From assembly GCF_050749815.1 (NCBI RefSeq), contig NZ_CP192735.1, forward strand, positions 2,604,001 through 2,668,000: a DNA stretch of 64,000 bases. The letters are read 5' to 3'. The position numbers and the translations under genes were made by a program. The stretch comes from Dyella_A sp050749815. Lineage in GTDB: Bacteria; Pseudomonadota; Gammaproteobacteria; Xanthomonadales; Rhodanobacteraceae. Of the stretch, positions 20,596 to 27,474 are shown one piece after another (the first letter of the stretch is position 1; the number at the start of each line of letters is the position of its first letter). The notes under the pieces are model-generated. The model was not told where the DNA came from, did no database searches, and was given only the letters and a program-made list of their open reading frames with translations.

Positions 20596-20717
20596 CCGCC
20601 GAGGGGCGCTGCGACCGTTTGCGACGGCGGCCTTGTCCGCCCTGCCCGCCGATTTGAAGGCCGGCACGTCATCCGGCCAGGCTCGGCGCGGCACGTTCGA
20701 CAACGGCGCCCGGTTGC
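20596..20717 (+). promoter_or_regulatory. SAH riboswitch upstream of ahcY
   Basis: Matches the S-adenosylhomocysteine riboswitch. The conserved core GCCGAGGGGCGCTGCGACC is followed by AGGCTCGGC and then AACGGCGCCC. P1 pairs GCCGAG (20598-20603) with CTCGGC (20682-20687). The pseudoknot pairs GGGCGC (20604-20609) with GCGCCC (20706-20711). An extra hairpin, GGCCGG/CCGGCC, lies within 20659-20678. The class normally raises ahcY expression when SAH accumulates. The gap to the ahcY ATG is 39 bases. Confidence 0.93.
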
Positions 20718-20756
20718 TTTCACGCGAAGACTTTTCGCACCGAACCGGAGATTTTC

Positions 20757-22202
20757 ATGAACGCTGTCACCCGCGACCTTTCCAACCACGACTACAAGAT
20801 TGCCGACATCGGCCTGGCCGAGTTCGGCCGCAAGGAGCTGGACATTGCCGAGCACGAGATGCCGGGCCTGATGTCGATCCGCAAGAAGTACGCCCCGAGC
20901 GCGCCGCTGAAGGGCGTGCGCGTCACCGGCTCGCTGCACATGACGATCCAGACCGCCGTGCTGATCGAGACGCTCAAGGACATCGGCGCCGACGTGCGCT
21001 GGGCCTCGTGCAACATCTTCTCCACCCAGGATCACGCTGCCGCGGCGATCGCCGCCACCGGCACCCCGGTGTTCGCCTGGAAGGGCGAGACGCTGGAGGA
21101 GTACTGGGACTGCACGCTGGACGCGCTCACCTTCCCGGGCCAGGGTGCTGACAAGTTCCTCGGCCCGCAGCTGGTGGTGGACGACGGCGGTGACGTGACG
21201 CTGCTGATTCACAAGGGCTACGAGCTCGAGAACGGCTCGGACTGGGTCAACACCGCCTCGGAGAGCCACGAGGAGCAGGTGATCAAGAACCTGCTCAAGC
21301 GCGTGGCGAGCGAGCGCCCGGGCTTCTGGCACACCGTCGTGCGCGACTGGAAGGGCGTCTCGGAGGAGACCACCACCGGCGTGCATCGCCTGTACCAGAT
21401 GCTGGAGGCCGGCAAACTGCTGGTGCCGGCGATCAACGTCAACGACTCGGTGACCAAGTCGAAGTTCGACAACCTCTACGGCTGCCGCGAGTCGCTGGCC
21501 GACGGCCTGAAGCGCGCGATGGACGTGATGCTGGCCGGCAAGGTGGCCGTGGTGTGCGGCTACGGCGACGTCGGCAAGGGTTCGGCGCACAGCCTGCGTG
21601 CCTACGGCGCGCGCGTGGTGGTGACCGAGATCGATCCGATCAACGCCCTGCAGGCAGCGATGGAAGGCTTCGAGGTGAACACCGTAGAGAGCACGCTGGG
21701 CCGCGGCGACATCTACGTCACCACCACCGGCAACAAGGACGTGCTGACCATCGAGCACCTGAGCCAGATGAAGGATCAGGCCATCGTCTGCAACATCGGC
21801 CACTTCGACAACGAGATCCAGGTCGACGCGCTGAAGAAGTTTCCCGGCGTCACCGCGCTCAACATCAAGCCGCAGGTGGACAAGTACACGTTCAAGGACG
21901 GCCGCTCGATCTTCCTGCTGGCCGAAGGCCGCCTGGTCAACCTCGGCTGCGCCACGGGCCACCCGAGCTTCGTGATGTCCAACTCGTTCTCCAACCAGAC
22001 CCTGGCGCAGATCGACCTGTGGGCGAACAAGGAAACCTACGAGAAGAAGGTCTACATCCTGCCCAAGAAGCTGGACGAGGAAGTGGCCCGCCTGCACCTG
22101 GAGAAGATCGGCGTGAAGCTGACCACGCTGACCGACGCCCAGGCCGCCTACCTCGGCGTGCCGAAGGAAGGTCCGTACAAGCCGGAGCACTACCGCTACT
22201 GA
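20757..22202 (+). CDS. ahcY: S-adenosylhomocysteine hydrolase
   Basis: NAD-dependent cytoplasmic enzyme splitting SAH into adenosine and homocysteine, which relieves product inhibition of methyltransferases. The 481 residues include the longer proteobacterial insert, the NAD-binding GYGDVGKGSA, the substrate-site HMTIQTAVLIETL and the C-terminal KPEHYRY. The start is supported by GGAG eight bases before the ATG. The SAH riboswitch controls it, and a perfect terminator follows, so it is a single-gene unit. In relatives ahcY is often linked to metF; here metF is 15 kb away. Confidence 0.97.
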   Translation: MNAVTRDLSNHDYKIADIGLAEFGRKELDIAEHEMPGLMSIRKKYAPSAPLKGVRVTGSLHMTIQTAVLIETLKDIGADVRWASCNIFSTQDHAAAAIAATGTPVFAWKGETLEEYWDCTLDALTFPGQGADKFLGPQLVVDDGGDVTLLIHKGYELENGSDWVNTASESHEEQVIKNLLKRVASERPGFWHTVVRDWKGVSEETTTGVHRLYQMLEAGKLLVPAINVNDSVTKSKFDNLYGCRESLADGLKRAMDVMLAGKVAVVCGYGDVGKGSAHSLRAYGARVVVTEIDPINALQAAMEGFEVNTVESTLGRGDIYVTTTGNKDVLTIEHLSQMKDQAIVCNIGHFDNEIQVDALKKFPGVTALNIKPQVDKYTFKDGRSIFLLAEGRLVNLGCATGHPSFVMSNSFSNQTLAQIDLWANKETYEKKVYILPKKLDEEVARLHLEKIGVKLTTLTDAQAAYLGVPKEGPYKPEHYRY

Positions 22203-22227
22203 TCGGCCTGATCACGCAGCAGACGAA

Positions 22228-22254
22228 GGGGCGCAGCGATGCGCCCCTTTTTTT
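22228..22254 (+). terminator. Intrinsic terminator of ahcY
   Basis: A perfect 8-bp stem (GGGGCGCA with TGCGCCCC) closes a GCGA loop and is followed by seven T residues, 25 bp past the ahcY stop. Confidence 0.93.
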
Positions 22255-22328
22255 GCGTCTACCGTAGCCGCTGTAAGAATCGGCCCGCTGGCGCGTCTTA
22301 CCGGGTGACCCCCGACGGAGACATGTCC

Positions 22329-22886
22329 ATGCCCATCTCGATCGACAGCGAAGGCGAGCCCATGACAGACCACGCGCCACCCGACGTCGCCATGCTGGCG
22401 CGCCTGTATGGACGGCAGGTTTTCCAGGCCGCCTACCGGGTGCTCGGCCAAGCCAGCCAGGCCGAGGACCTGCAGCAGGATGTGTTCCTGCGCGTGCTCG
22501 AACGGCCGACCGGACCGGTGGAATCCTGGCCGGCCTACCTGGTCACGCTAACCGTGCGGATGGCGATCGATCGCCTGCGCCGGGCGCAGCGCTGGCGCCG
22601 ACTCCTGCCATCCTGGCGCGCCGCCGCACCGGCGGCCTTCGACAGCACCGAACAGAGCGCAATCCAGCATGAACGTTCCCGCCAGCTGCGCGACGCACTG
22701 GGCCGGCTGAAGCCGCGCGAGGCCGAGTGCTTCACGCTGCGCCACGTGCAGGGGCTGGAGATCGCCGAGATCGCCCGCGCCACCGGCATGAACAGCAACC
22801 ACGTCAGCGTCTGCCTGCATCGCGCCGTCCGCGCGCTGGAAGCGCGCCTTGGCGAAAGCGACCCCACCACCCCGGAGGTGCTGTGA
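22329..22886 (+). CDS. ECF-type RNA polymerase sigma factor
   Basis: Extracytoplasmic-function sigma factor of 185 residues. Region 2 is at about 20-90 (AYRVLGQASQAEDLQQDVFLRVL) and region 4 at about 120-175 (LKPREAECFTLRHVQGLEIAEIA), ending in a helix-turn-helix. GGAG lies eight bases before the ATG at 22329; a later ATG at 22362 is also possible. The stop overlaps the start of the next gene as TGATG, typical of sigma/anti-sigma coupling. The target promoter is not recognisable. Confidence 0.88.
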   Translation: MPISIDSEGEPMTDHAPPDVAMLARLYGRQVFQAAYRVLGQASQAEDLQQDVFLRVLERPTGPVESWPAYLVTLTVRMAIDRLRRAQRWRRLLPSWRAAAPAAFDSTEQSAIQHERSRQLRDALGRLKPREAECFTLRHVQGLEIAEIARATGMNSNHVSVCLHRAVRALEARLGESDPTTPEVL

Positions 22887-23644
22887 TGAACCCGACCCTC
22901 TCTGCCCGACTGACCACCCACCTGCGCGCCCTCGATGAGGGGCTGTCCGCGACCGCCACCGATACCGCCCAGCACAAGCTCGAGCAGCGCCTGGCCGGCC
23001 GACGCCAGAACACGGCGCAGCGCCGCTGGCTCGGCTGGACGGCGGTCACCGCCACCGCCGCGCTGATGCTGGCACTGTTCCTGCTGCCCACTTCGCACGG
23101 CATCGCGTTCGACGCGGTACAGAAGCGCCTGCGCGATTTCCACACGTTGACACTGCAGATCGAGCAGCAGTCGCAAGGCATCGCGATGCCGCCGATCCGG
23201 GTGTGGATGAACCGGGACGGCGACGTGCGCACCGACTTCGGCACCGCCACCTCGGTCATCGTCAACGTGCACGAACAGCGCATGCTCAGCCTGCTGCACG
23301 ACAGCCACTTCGCGTTGCAGATGCCGCTGCCGGCCACCGGCAAGGCAGGCGACCCGCTGGCATGGCTGGAGCCGGTTCGCCGGTTCCAGGGCGAAGCGCG
23401 CAAGCTGCCGGGCACCCGGGTGATCGACGGCAGGCCGACCACGGGCTGGGCGCTTGATGTGCAGGGCATGCACATCGTGATCTGGGCCGATGCCGATGCG
23501 TTGCCGCGCGCGGTCGAGATCGGCGGCAACGGCAGCCGGCTGCGCCAGACCATGCACGTGTCGATGGATACGCCGATCGATCCGGCCACCTTTAGTACCG
23601 CCTTGCCGCCGGGCTATCGCCTGATGGCGCCGGACGCCGACTGA
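22886..23644 (+). CDS. Putative anti-sigma factor, single-pass membrane protein
   Basis: The 252 residues are not assigned with certainty. A cytoplasmic N-terminus of about 46 residues is followed by one membrane helix (about 47-67, TAVTATAALMLALFLLP) and a periplasmic domain. That domain begins FDAVQKRLRDFHTLTLQIEQQ and resembles a LolA/RseB-like lipoprotein-sorting fold. The topology, together with the overlapping stop/start with the ECF sigma gene, suggests it restrains that sigma factor. No zinc-binding anti-sigma motif (HxxxCxxC) is seen, so the mechanism would differ from ZAS-type anti-sigmas. Confidence 0.65.
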   Translation: MNPTLSARLTTHLRALDEGLSATATDTAQHKLEQRLAGRRQNTAQRRWLGWTAVTATAALMLALFLLPTSHGIAFDAVQKRLRDFHTLTLQIEQQSQGIAMPPIRVWMNRDGDVRTDFGTATSVIVNVHEQRMLSLLHDSHFALQMPLPATGKAGDPLAWLEPVRRFQGEARKLPGTRVIDGRPTTGWALDVQGMHIVIWADADALPRAVEIGGNGSRLRQTMHVSMDTPIDPATFSTALPPGYRLMAPDAD

Positions 23645-23710
23645 GCCGGGCACGCCGAATTCCTGCCGCGACAGATACCCCCAGTGGGTACGTGAAATAC
23701 CGAACAGGAC

Positions 23711-23743
23711 GGGCGGAGTGCGGCAACGCGCTCCGCCCGTTTC
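23711..23743 (+). terminator. GNRA-capped terminator hairpin
   Basis: An 8-bp perfect stem (GGGCGGAG/CTCCGCCC) continues inward for four more pairs (one a T-G) to a GCAA loop, followed by GTTTCGATTT. It probably ends the sigma/anti-sigma transcript and insulates the sulfur island. Confidence 0.65.
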
Positions 23744-24065
23744 GATTTCCCGCGTAGCCGTAGCGCCGCGCAGCCGCGCTGGCGGGTCAGGCGCCGGACC
23801 CGCGGCGGGCGATCAGCCCGGCCTTGTTACCCGCGCACACTCCGCGGCGCCCCTGCTGACGAACGTTTCCGACCGACAACGCGAAGCGCCAGCGGAGTGG
23901 CCCACGTGGGCGAACCGGTTGCGCCAGCCGCAACGGCGGAAGGGTCGCGCCAACCCGCCAACACGCAGATCCCGCCTCACATCTATCCCCGCCGCCGCCT
24001 CAAACGGGGGCAGCGCTTTCTTGGCGCGTCGCAGCATGACAGCCCGGGGTATTGGCGCTATAGGA

Positions 24066-24083
24066 TATACCCATAGGGGTATA
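24066..24083 (+). promoter_or_regulatory. CsoR/CstR-type operator before the sulfur island
   Basis: The perfect palindrome TATACCC-ATAG-GGGTATA is followed by a further half-site ATACCCC at 24086-24092. Its 16-base core agrees at 13 positions with the core of the palindrome at 36031-36064. ATACCC-GGGTAT dyads are the type bound by CsoR-family persulfide and metal repressors, and one such repressor is encoded at 35446-35745. Confidence 0.65.
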
Positions 24084-24164
24084 CATACCCCGCACTCAAA
24101 GGGCTGCCGACGACCCGCCTGTACCGATCGTCGGCAGCCGTCGCCTGCTGCGGAGCCGTCGATC

Positions 24165-24677
24165 ATGAAACAGCGTCCCATCTGGAATGCCCACGTCGCC
24201 GGAGCCGTGCTCGGTCTCGTGCTGCTGCTGACCTTCGTGCTCACCGGCCACGGCCTGGGCGCGTCCGGTGCGCCCACGGCGATCGCCGCGGCCACTTCCA
24301 ACGTGGTGGCGCCATCGGCCACCGAGGCCAACGGCTACCTCGGCTGGATGGTCGAGAACGGCCGCAATCCGCTGGACACCTGGATCATCTGGGAAGTGGT
24401 CGGCGTGACCATCGGAGCGCTGGCGGCGGCGTGGTGGTCGGGACGATTGCACCTGCGCGTGGAGGGCCCGCCGCGAGCCCGCGCACCCGGCCGGCTCGCG
24501 CTGGCGCTGACCGGCGGCATCGTGTCCGGCTTCGGAGCGCGCGTCGCCGCGGGCTGCACCAGCGGCCTGGGCCTGTCCGGCTCGGCCACGCTGGCCACCG
24601 CGGGCTTCGTCTTCCTGATCGGCTTCTTCGGTGCCGGCCTCGCCACCGGCCTGCTCACGCGGGGGATGTGGAAATGA
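24165..24677 (+). CDS. YeeE/YedE (DUF395) half-transporter, first subunit
   Basis: Inner-membrane protein of the YeeE/YedE family, 170 residues with about four helices. The larger YeeE (TsuA) proteins import thiosulfate through a path lined by conserved Cys; this is the half-size PmpA/PmpB-like form. The family signature AAGCTSGLGLSG places the Cys at 131. CGGAG lies about ten bases before the ATG. The stop overlaps the next start as ATGA, so the two subunits are translationally coupled. Import of a sulfur compound is inferred from family and location. Confidence 0.82.
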   Translation: MKQRPIWNAHVAGAVLGLVLLLTFVLTGHGLGASGAPTAIAAATSNVVAPSATEANGYLGWMVENGRNPLDTWIIWEVVGVTIGALAAAWWSGRLHLRVEGPPRARAPGRLALALTGGIVSGFGARVAAGCTSGLGLSGSATLATAGFVFLIGFFGAGLATGLLTRGMWK

Positions 24678-25252
24678 GCTTCCCACTCGGCATGAGCGGC
24701 CCGCTCTCCGGCCTCGTGTGCGGCGTCCTGTTCGGCTACGTCCTGCAGCGCGGCGGTCTCGGCAATGGCTGCCGGCTCACCGCACAGCTGCGGCTGCAGG
24801 ACTGGACAGTGTTCAACGTGATGTTCACCGCGATCCTGGTGTCCGCCGGCGGGCTGTACGTGCTGGAACTTGCCGGCGTCATGCACGCGGCCGACCTGTT
24901 CGTACCCACCACTTACCTGTGGGCAACGCTCCTGGGCGGCGCGCTGATCGGCGTCGGCATGGGGCTGGGCGGCTACTGCCCGGGCACCTCGGTGGTCGGC
25001 GCCGCCGCAGGCCGCGTCGACGGCATCGTGTTCTTCGTCGGCCTGATTGTCGGCGTGATCGCCTTCGCCGGCATCTACACGCCGATCGCCCCGATGCTCA
25101 CCGCCGCCGCCGGCCCGCCGTCGCAGACCCTCGGCGAGCTGCTCGGCCTGCCGGCGTGGGCAGTGCTGGCGATCCTGGTGGGCGTGGCGGCGGGCGTGTG
25201 GTGGTTCACCCGCCGCAGCGGCGGCGATCCCTCCATTACCTGCGCCGACTGA
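24674..25252 (+). CDS. YeeE/YedE (DUF395) half-transporter, second subunit
   Basis: Partner of the preceding gene, 192 residues with about five membrane helices. The first repeat motif LQRGGLGNGCRLT places a Cys at 33 and the second, GLGGYCPGTS, a Cys at 102. These correspond to the positions where YeeE-type thiosulfate transporters carry sulfur-relaying Cys. Its ATG overlaps the upstream stop. The pair most likely assembles as a heterodimer moving thiosulfate or a sulfane-sulfur species across the inner membrane. Confidence 0.82.
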   Translation: MSFPLGMSGPLSGLVCGVLFGYVLQRGGLGNGCRLTAQLRLQDWTVFNVMFTAILVSAGGLYVLELAGVMHAADLFVPTTYLWATLLGGALIGVGMGLGGYCPGTSVVGAAAGRVDGIVFFVGLIVGVIAFAGIYTPIAPMLTAAAGPPSQTLGELLGLPAWAVLAILVGVAAGVWWFTRRSGGDPSITCAD

Positions 25253-25284
25253 CGCGCGCCCCACCCCTCTTGAGGACTGACCCC

Positions 25285-25632
25285 ATGAAGAAAGCCCACC
25301 ACCACAAGCGCAGTGCTTCGCTGGGTGTCCGGCTGTCGACCGCCACGCTCGCCCTCGCGGCAATGGCACCCCTGCCCGCCGCGCTGGCGCCGCTCGGTGG
25401 CGTCTCGACGGCTTACGCACAGACCAACCCGTGCGCGCCCACGCCGGCCAAGTCCGCGCCCGCCAATCCGTGCGCGCCGCAGAAGGCCGCGGCCAGCAAC
25501 CCGTGTGCACCGCAAGCGGCAGGCCCGGCGAACCCGTGTGCGCCCAAGCCCGGCAAGGCCAAGAAGAACTGCGACACGCCGAAGAACCCATGCGCGCCGG
25601 CCCCGAAGTGCGACGAAGGTGCGCCGCGCTGA
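25285..25632 (+). CDS. Secreted Cys/Pro-rich NPCAP-repeat protein
   Basis: I do not recognise a named family. The 115 residues begin with a basic, His-rich, Tat-like or long Sec signal and a hydrophobic core, with probable cleavage after AYA (about 45). The mature part of about 69 residues has five NPCAP repeats (48-52, 61-65, 72-76, 83-87, 101-105) and seven Cys in all, no aromatic residues and many Pro, Ala and Lys. It looks disordered and periplasmic, with regularly spaced thiols that could bind a metal or carry sulfur. GAGGA precedes the start, and the stop overlaps the next gene as TGATG. Confidence 0.72.
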   Translation: MKKAHHHKRSASLGVRLSTATLALAAMAPLPAALAPLGGVSTAYAQTNPCAPTPAKSAPANPCAPQKAAASNPCAPQAAGPANPCAPKPGKAKKNCDTPKNPCAPAPKCDEGAPR

Positions 25633-26366
25633 TGAACGCATCGCGCGCCCGCGCCGTCGATCATTCCCGCGTCCCGTTTCCGCGGGCGCGGGTGACGGCG
25701 AGCCTGCGCGCGCTGGGGCAATCCTCGCGGGCGCGCACGCGCACGGCGGCAATGACGTTGATCGATTGCTTGGACCGCTTCGTCGCGGCGGGTCAGGTGC
25801 CGCTGGCCGCGGCGCTGGGCGACACCGACGCCCCGCAGGTCTGGCACCAGTACGGGACGGTCGGCGACATGCCGGCTGACGGCCGCGCGGGCGCCCTGCA
25901 CTTCTACTACCACGCTCATCGCACGCCCGGCGCTTCATCCGCGGAGCACGGGCATTTCCATTTGTTCGCCCCGCTCGGCGCCACCGGCGGTGACGCGCCC
26001 CGGTACACGCATCTGCTGGCGATCGGCGTGGACGCTCGCGGCATGCCGCTGCGGCTGTTCACCACCAATCGCTGGGTAACCGACGAAACGTGGCTCCCGG
26101 CCGAGCGCGTGATCGCGCTGATCGAAGCGGTCGCGGCCGCACCCGCGGCCGGGAGCGATCCGCTGGAGGCCTGGTTGCGCGCGCAGCTCGGCGTCTTCGC
26201 GCCGCAGATCACCGCCTTGCTGCGGCATCGCGATCGACGCGTGGCCGCACGCCTGCAGGGCGGGCGCCGGCCGGGCCTGCTGGAAGACCGCCGCATGCAC
26301 GTGCTCAGCCATTGCCGTATCTCGGTCGAACGCCAACTGGTGGCGCTCGACCATGTCAGTCACTGA
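25632..26366 (+). CDS. Uncharacterised protein with FYYHAH...EHGHFHLF motif
   Basis: A 244-residue soluble protein with no signal peptide. Its core motif is FYYHAH at 91-96 followed by EHGHFHLF at 105-112, a His-dense pattern suggestive of a metal site; it resembles a family I recall as DUF6969. The C-terminal half is helical and Arg-rich and ends near SHCRISVERQ. It overlaps the NPCAP gene (TGATG), so the two are translationally coupled. Function is unknown; its position inside the sulfur island is the only clue. Confidence 0.68.
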   Translation: MNASRARAVDHSRVPFPRARVTASLRALGQSSRARTRTAAMTLIDCLDRFVAAGQVPLAAALGDTDAPQVWHQYGTVGDMPADGRAGALHFYYHAHRTPGASSAEHGHFHLFAPLGATGGDAPRYTHLLAIGVDARGMPLRLFTTNRWVTDETWLPAERVIALIEAVAAAPAAGSDPLEAWLRAQLGVFAPQITALLRHRDRRVAARLQGGRRPGLLEDRRMHVLSHCRISVERQLVALDHVSH

Positions 26367-26399
26367 ACGGTCCGATCGGACGGGGTGGAGGGAATGAAC

Positions 26400-27368
26400 A
26401 TGAATATGCACATCAAAGGCCTGTGGGCCGCCGGGCTGCTCCTGCTCGGCTCGACTACCGCACAGGCGGTGACGCTGCCCGGCCCGGTGGTCAGTGCGCA
26501 GTGGCTGTCGCAGCACCAGCACGAGGTGAACATCGTCGACGTGCGCAGCGATCCGGCGTCCTTCTCCAAGGCTCCGGCGTTCACCACCGACAAGGGCACC
26601 AAGACGCTTGCCACGCTCGGTGGGCACATCCCCGGTGCCCTGCTGCTCGACTTCGGCAAGACGCGCGTCGCGCGCACCATCGACGGCCGCGAGATCAAGG
26701 CGATGCTGCCCGACCACGCGACCTTCCAGGCCCTCATGCGCGGCATCGGCGTGAAAGCCGGCAAGCCGACGGTGATCGTGCCCGAGGGCGCGTCCGGCGC
26801 CGATCTGGACATGGCGGCGCGCGTGTACTGGTCGATGAAGGTCTACGGTGACGATCACCTGGCGCTGCTCGAAGGCGGCACCACCGGCTGGCTGCAGCAG
26901 GGCCTGGCCTTCGACACCGCGCCCGCCGCGGCCGGTGAAGGCGATTGGACGGCCACCGCGCCGCGCACGAAATACATCGCCAGCAGCCAGGATGTCGCCA
27001 AGGCGATCGGCAGCGGCGTGCAGATCGTCGACGCCCGCCCGATGCCGTTCTACGTCGGTCTGACCAAGAAGCCGGACGTCGGTAGTGCCGGGCACATTAA
27101 GGGCGCCGTCAACCTGCCGCCGGAGCTGCGCACCGCCTCCACCGGAGGCGCCGAGCATTACCTCTCGCCAGCGCAGTACCAGGCCATCTTCAAGCACCTG
27201 GACATCAAGGCGAGCAAGCCCAGCATCACCTACTGCAACACCGGCCACCTCGCCTCGGGCGCGTGGTTCGTGCTGAGCGAAGTGATGAAGAACCCGAACA
27301 CCCGCCTGTACGACGGCTCGATGCTGGAGTGGACGGCCGAGCAGCGCCCGGTGGTCGGCCTGCCCTGA
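26400..27368 (+). CDS. Periplasmic tandem-rhodanese sulfurtransferase
   Basis: Two-domain rhodanese of 322 residues with a signal peptide (cleavage near AQA, about 23). The first domain (about 27-175) has DVRSDP but no catalytic Cys; its loop reads VPEGASG. The second (about 192-322) has the active-site Cys279 in TYCNTGHLAS. This inactive/active arrangement is typical of thiosulfate:acceptor sulfurtransferases. The ATG at 26400 sits eight bases after GGAGG and was preferred over one at 26394. It probably transfers sulfane sulfur in the same compartment as the Sox proteins. Confidence 0.85.
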   Translation: MNMHIKGLWAAGLLLLGSTTAQAVTLPGPVVSAQWLSQHQHEVNIVDVRSDPASFSKAPAFTTDKGTKTLATLGGHIPGALLLDFGKTRVARTIDGREIKAMLPDHATFQALMRGIGVKAGKPTVIVPEGASGADLDMAARVYWSMKVYGDDHLALLEGGTTGWLQQGLAFDTAPAAAGEGDWTATAPRTKYIASSQDVAKAIGSGVQIVDARPMPFYVGLTKKPDVGSAGHIKGAVNLPPELRTASTGGAEHYLSPAQYQAIFKHLDIKASKPSITYCNTGHLASGAWFVLSEVMKNPNTRLYDGSMLEWTAEQRPVVGLP

Positions 27369-27474
27369 TCGGGTCACGCATCGCGGCGGCGCATCGGGTG
27401 TGCGCCGCCGCGCAGTTTTCTTCTTTCCGGCAGCGACGAGCGCGTCGCGCCGCCTTACCTCGACGGAGCATGCG

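Larger units (their letters stand above)
23645..24164 (+). other. 520-bp intergenic region before the sulfur island
   Basis: Holds a stem-loop at 23711-23743 and the palindromic operator at 24066-24083, plus a weaker TACCC-CCAGT-GGGTA palindrome at 23676-23690. An in-frame extension of the next gene reaches into it but is Arg/Pro-rich and lacks any ribosome binding site, so it is not coding. The segment around 24040-24095 is clearly more AT-rich than its surroundings, as expected of a promoter. Confidence 0.6.

Noticed and set aside
23676..23690. A third TACCC-CCAGT-GGGTA palindrome as another sulfur-regulon operator.
   Set aside because: Shorter arms, different spacer, and it sits between a stop codon and a terminator rather than at a promoter; kept only as a weak possibility.
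23718..24164. In-frame extension upstream of the first YeeE gene.
   Set aside because: Arg/Pro-rich, spans a terminator and the operator, and lacks a start signal; the ATG at 24165 has its own ribosome binding site.
25430..25600. DNA-level tandem repeat or CRISPR-like array in the NPCAP gene.
   Set aside because: The repeats are at the protein level (NPCAP codons) with irregular spacing and differing bases; there are no cas genes or spacer structure.
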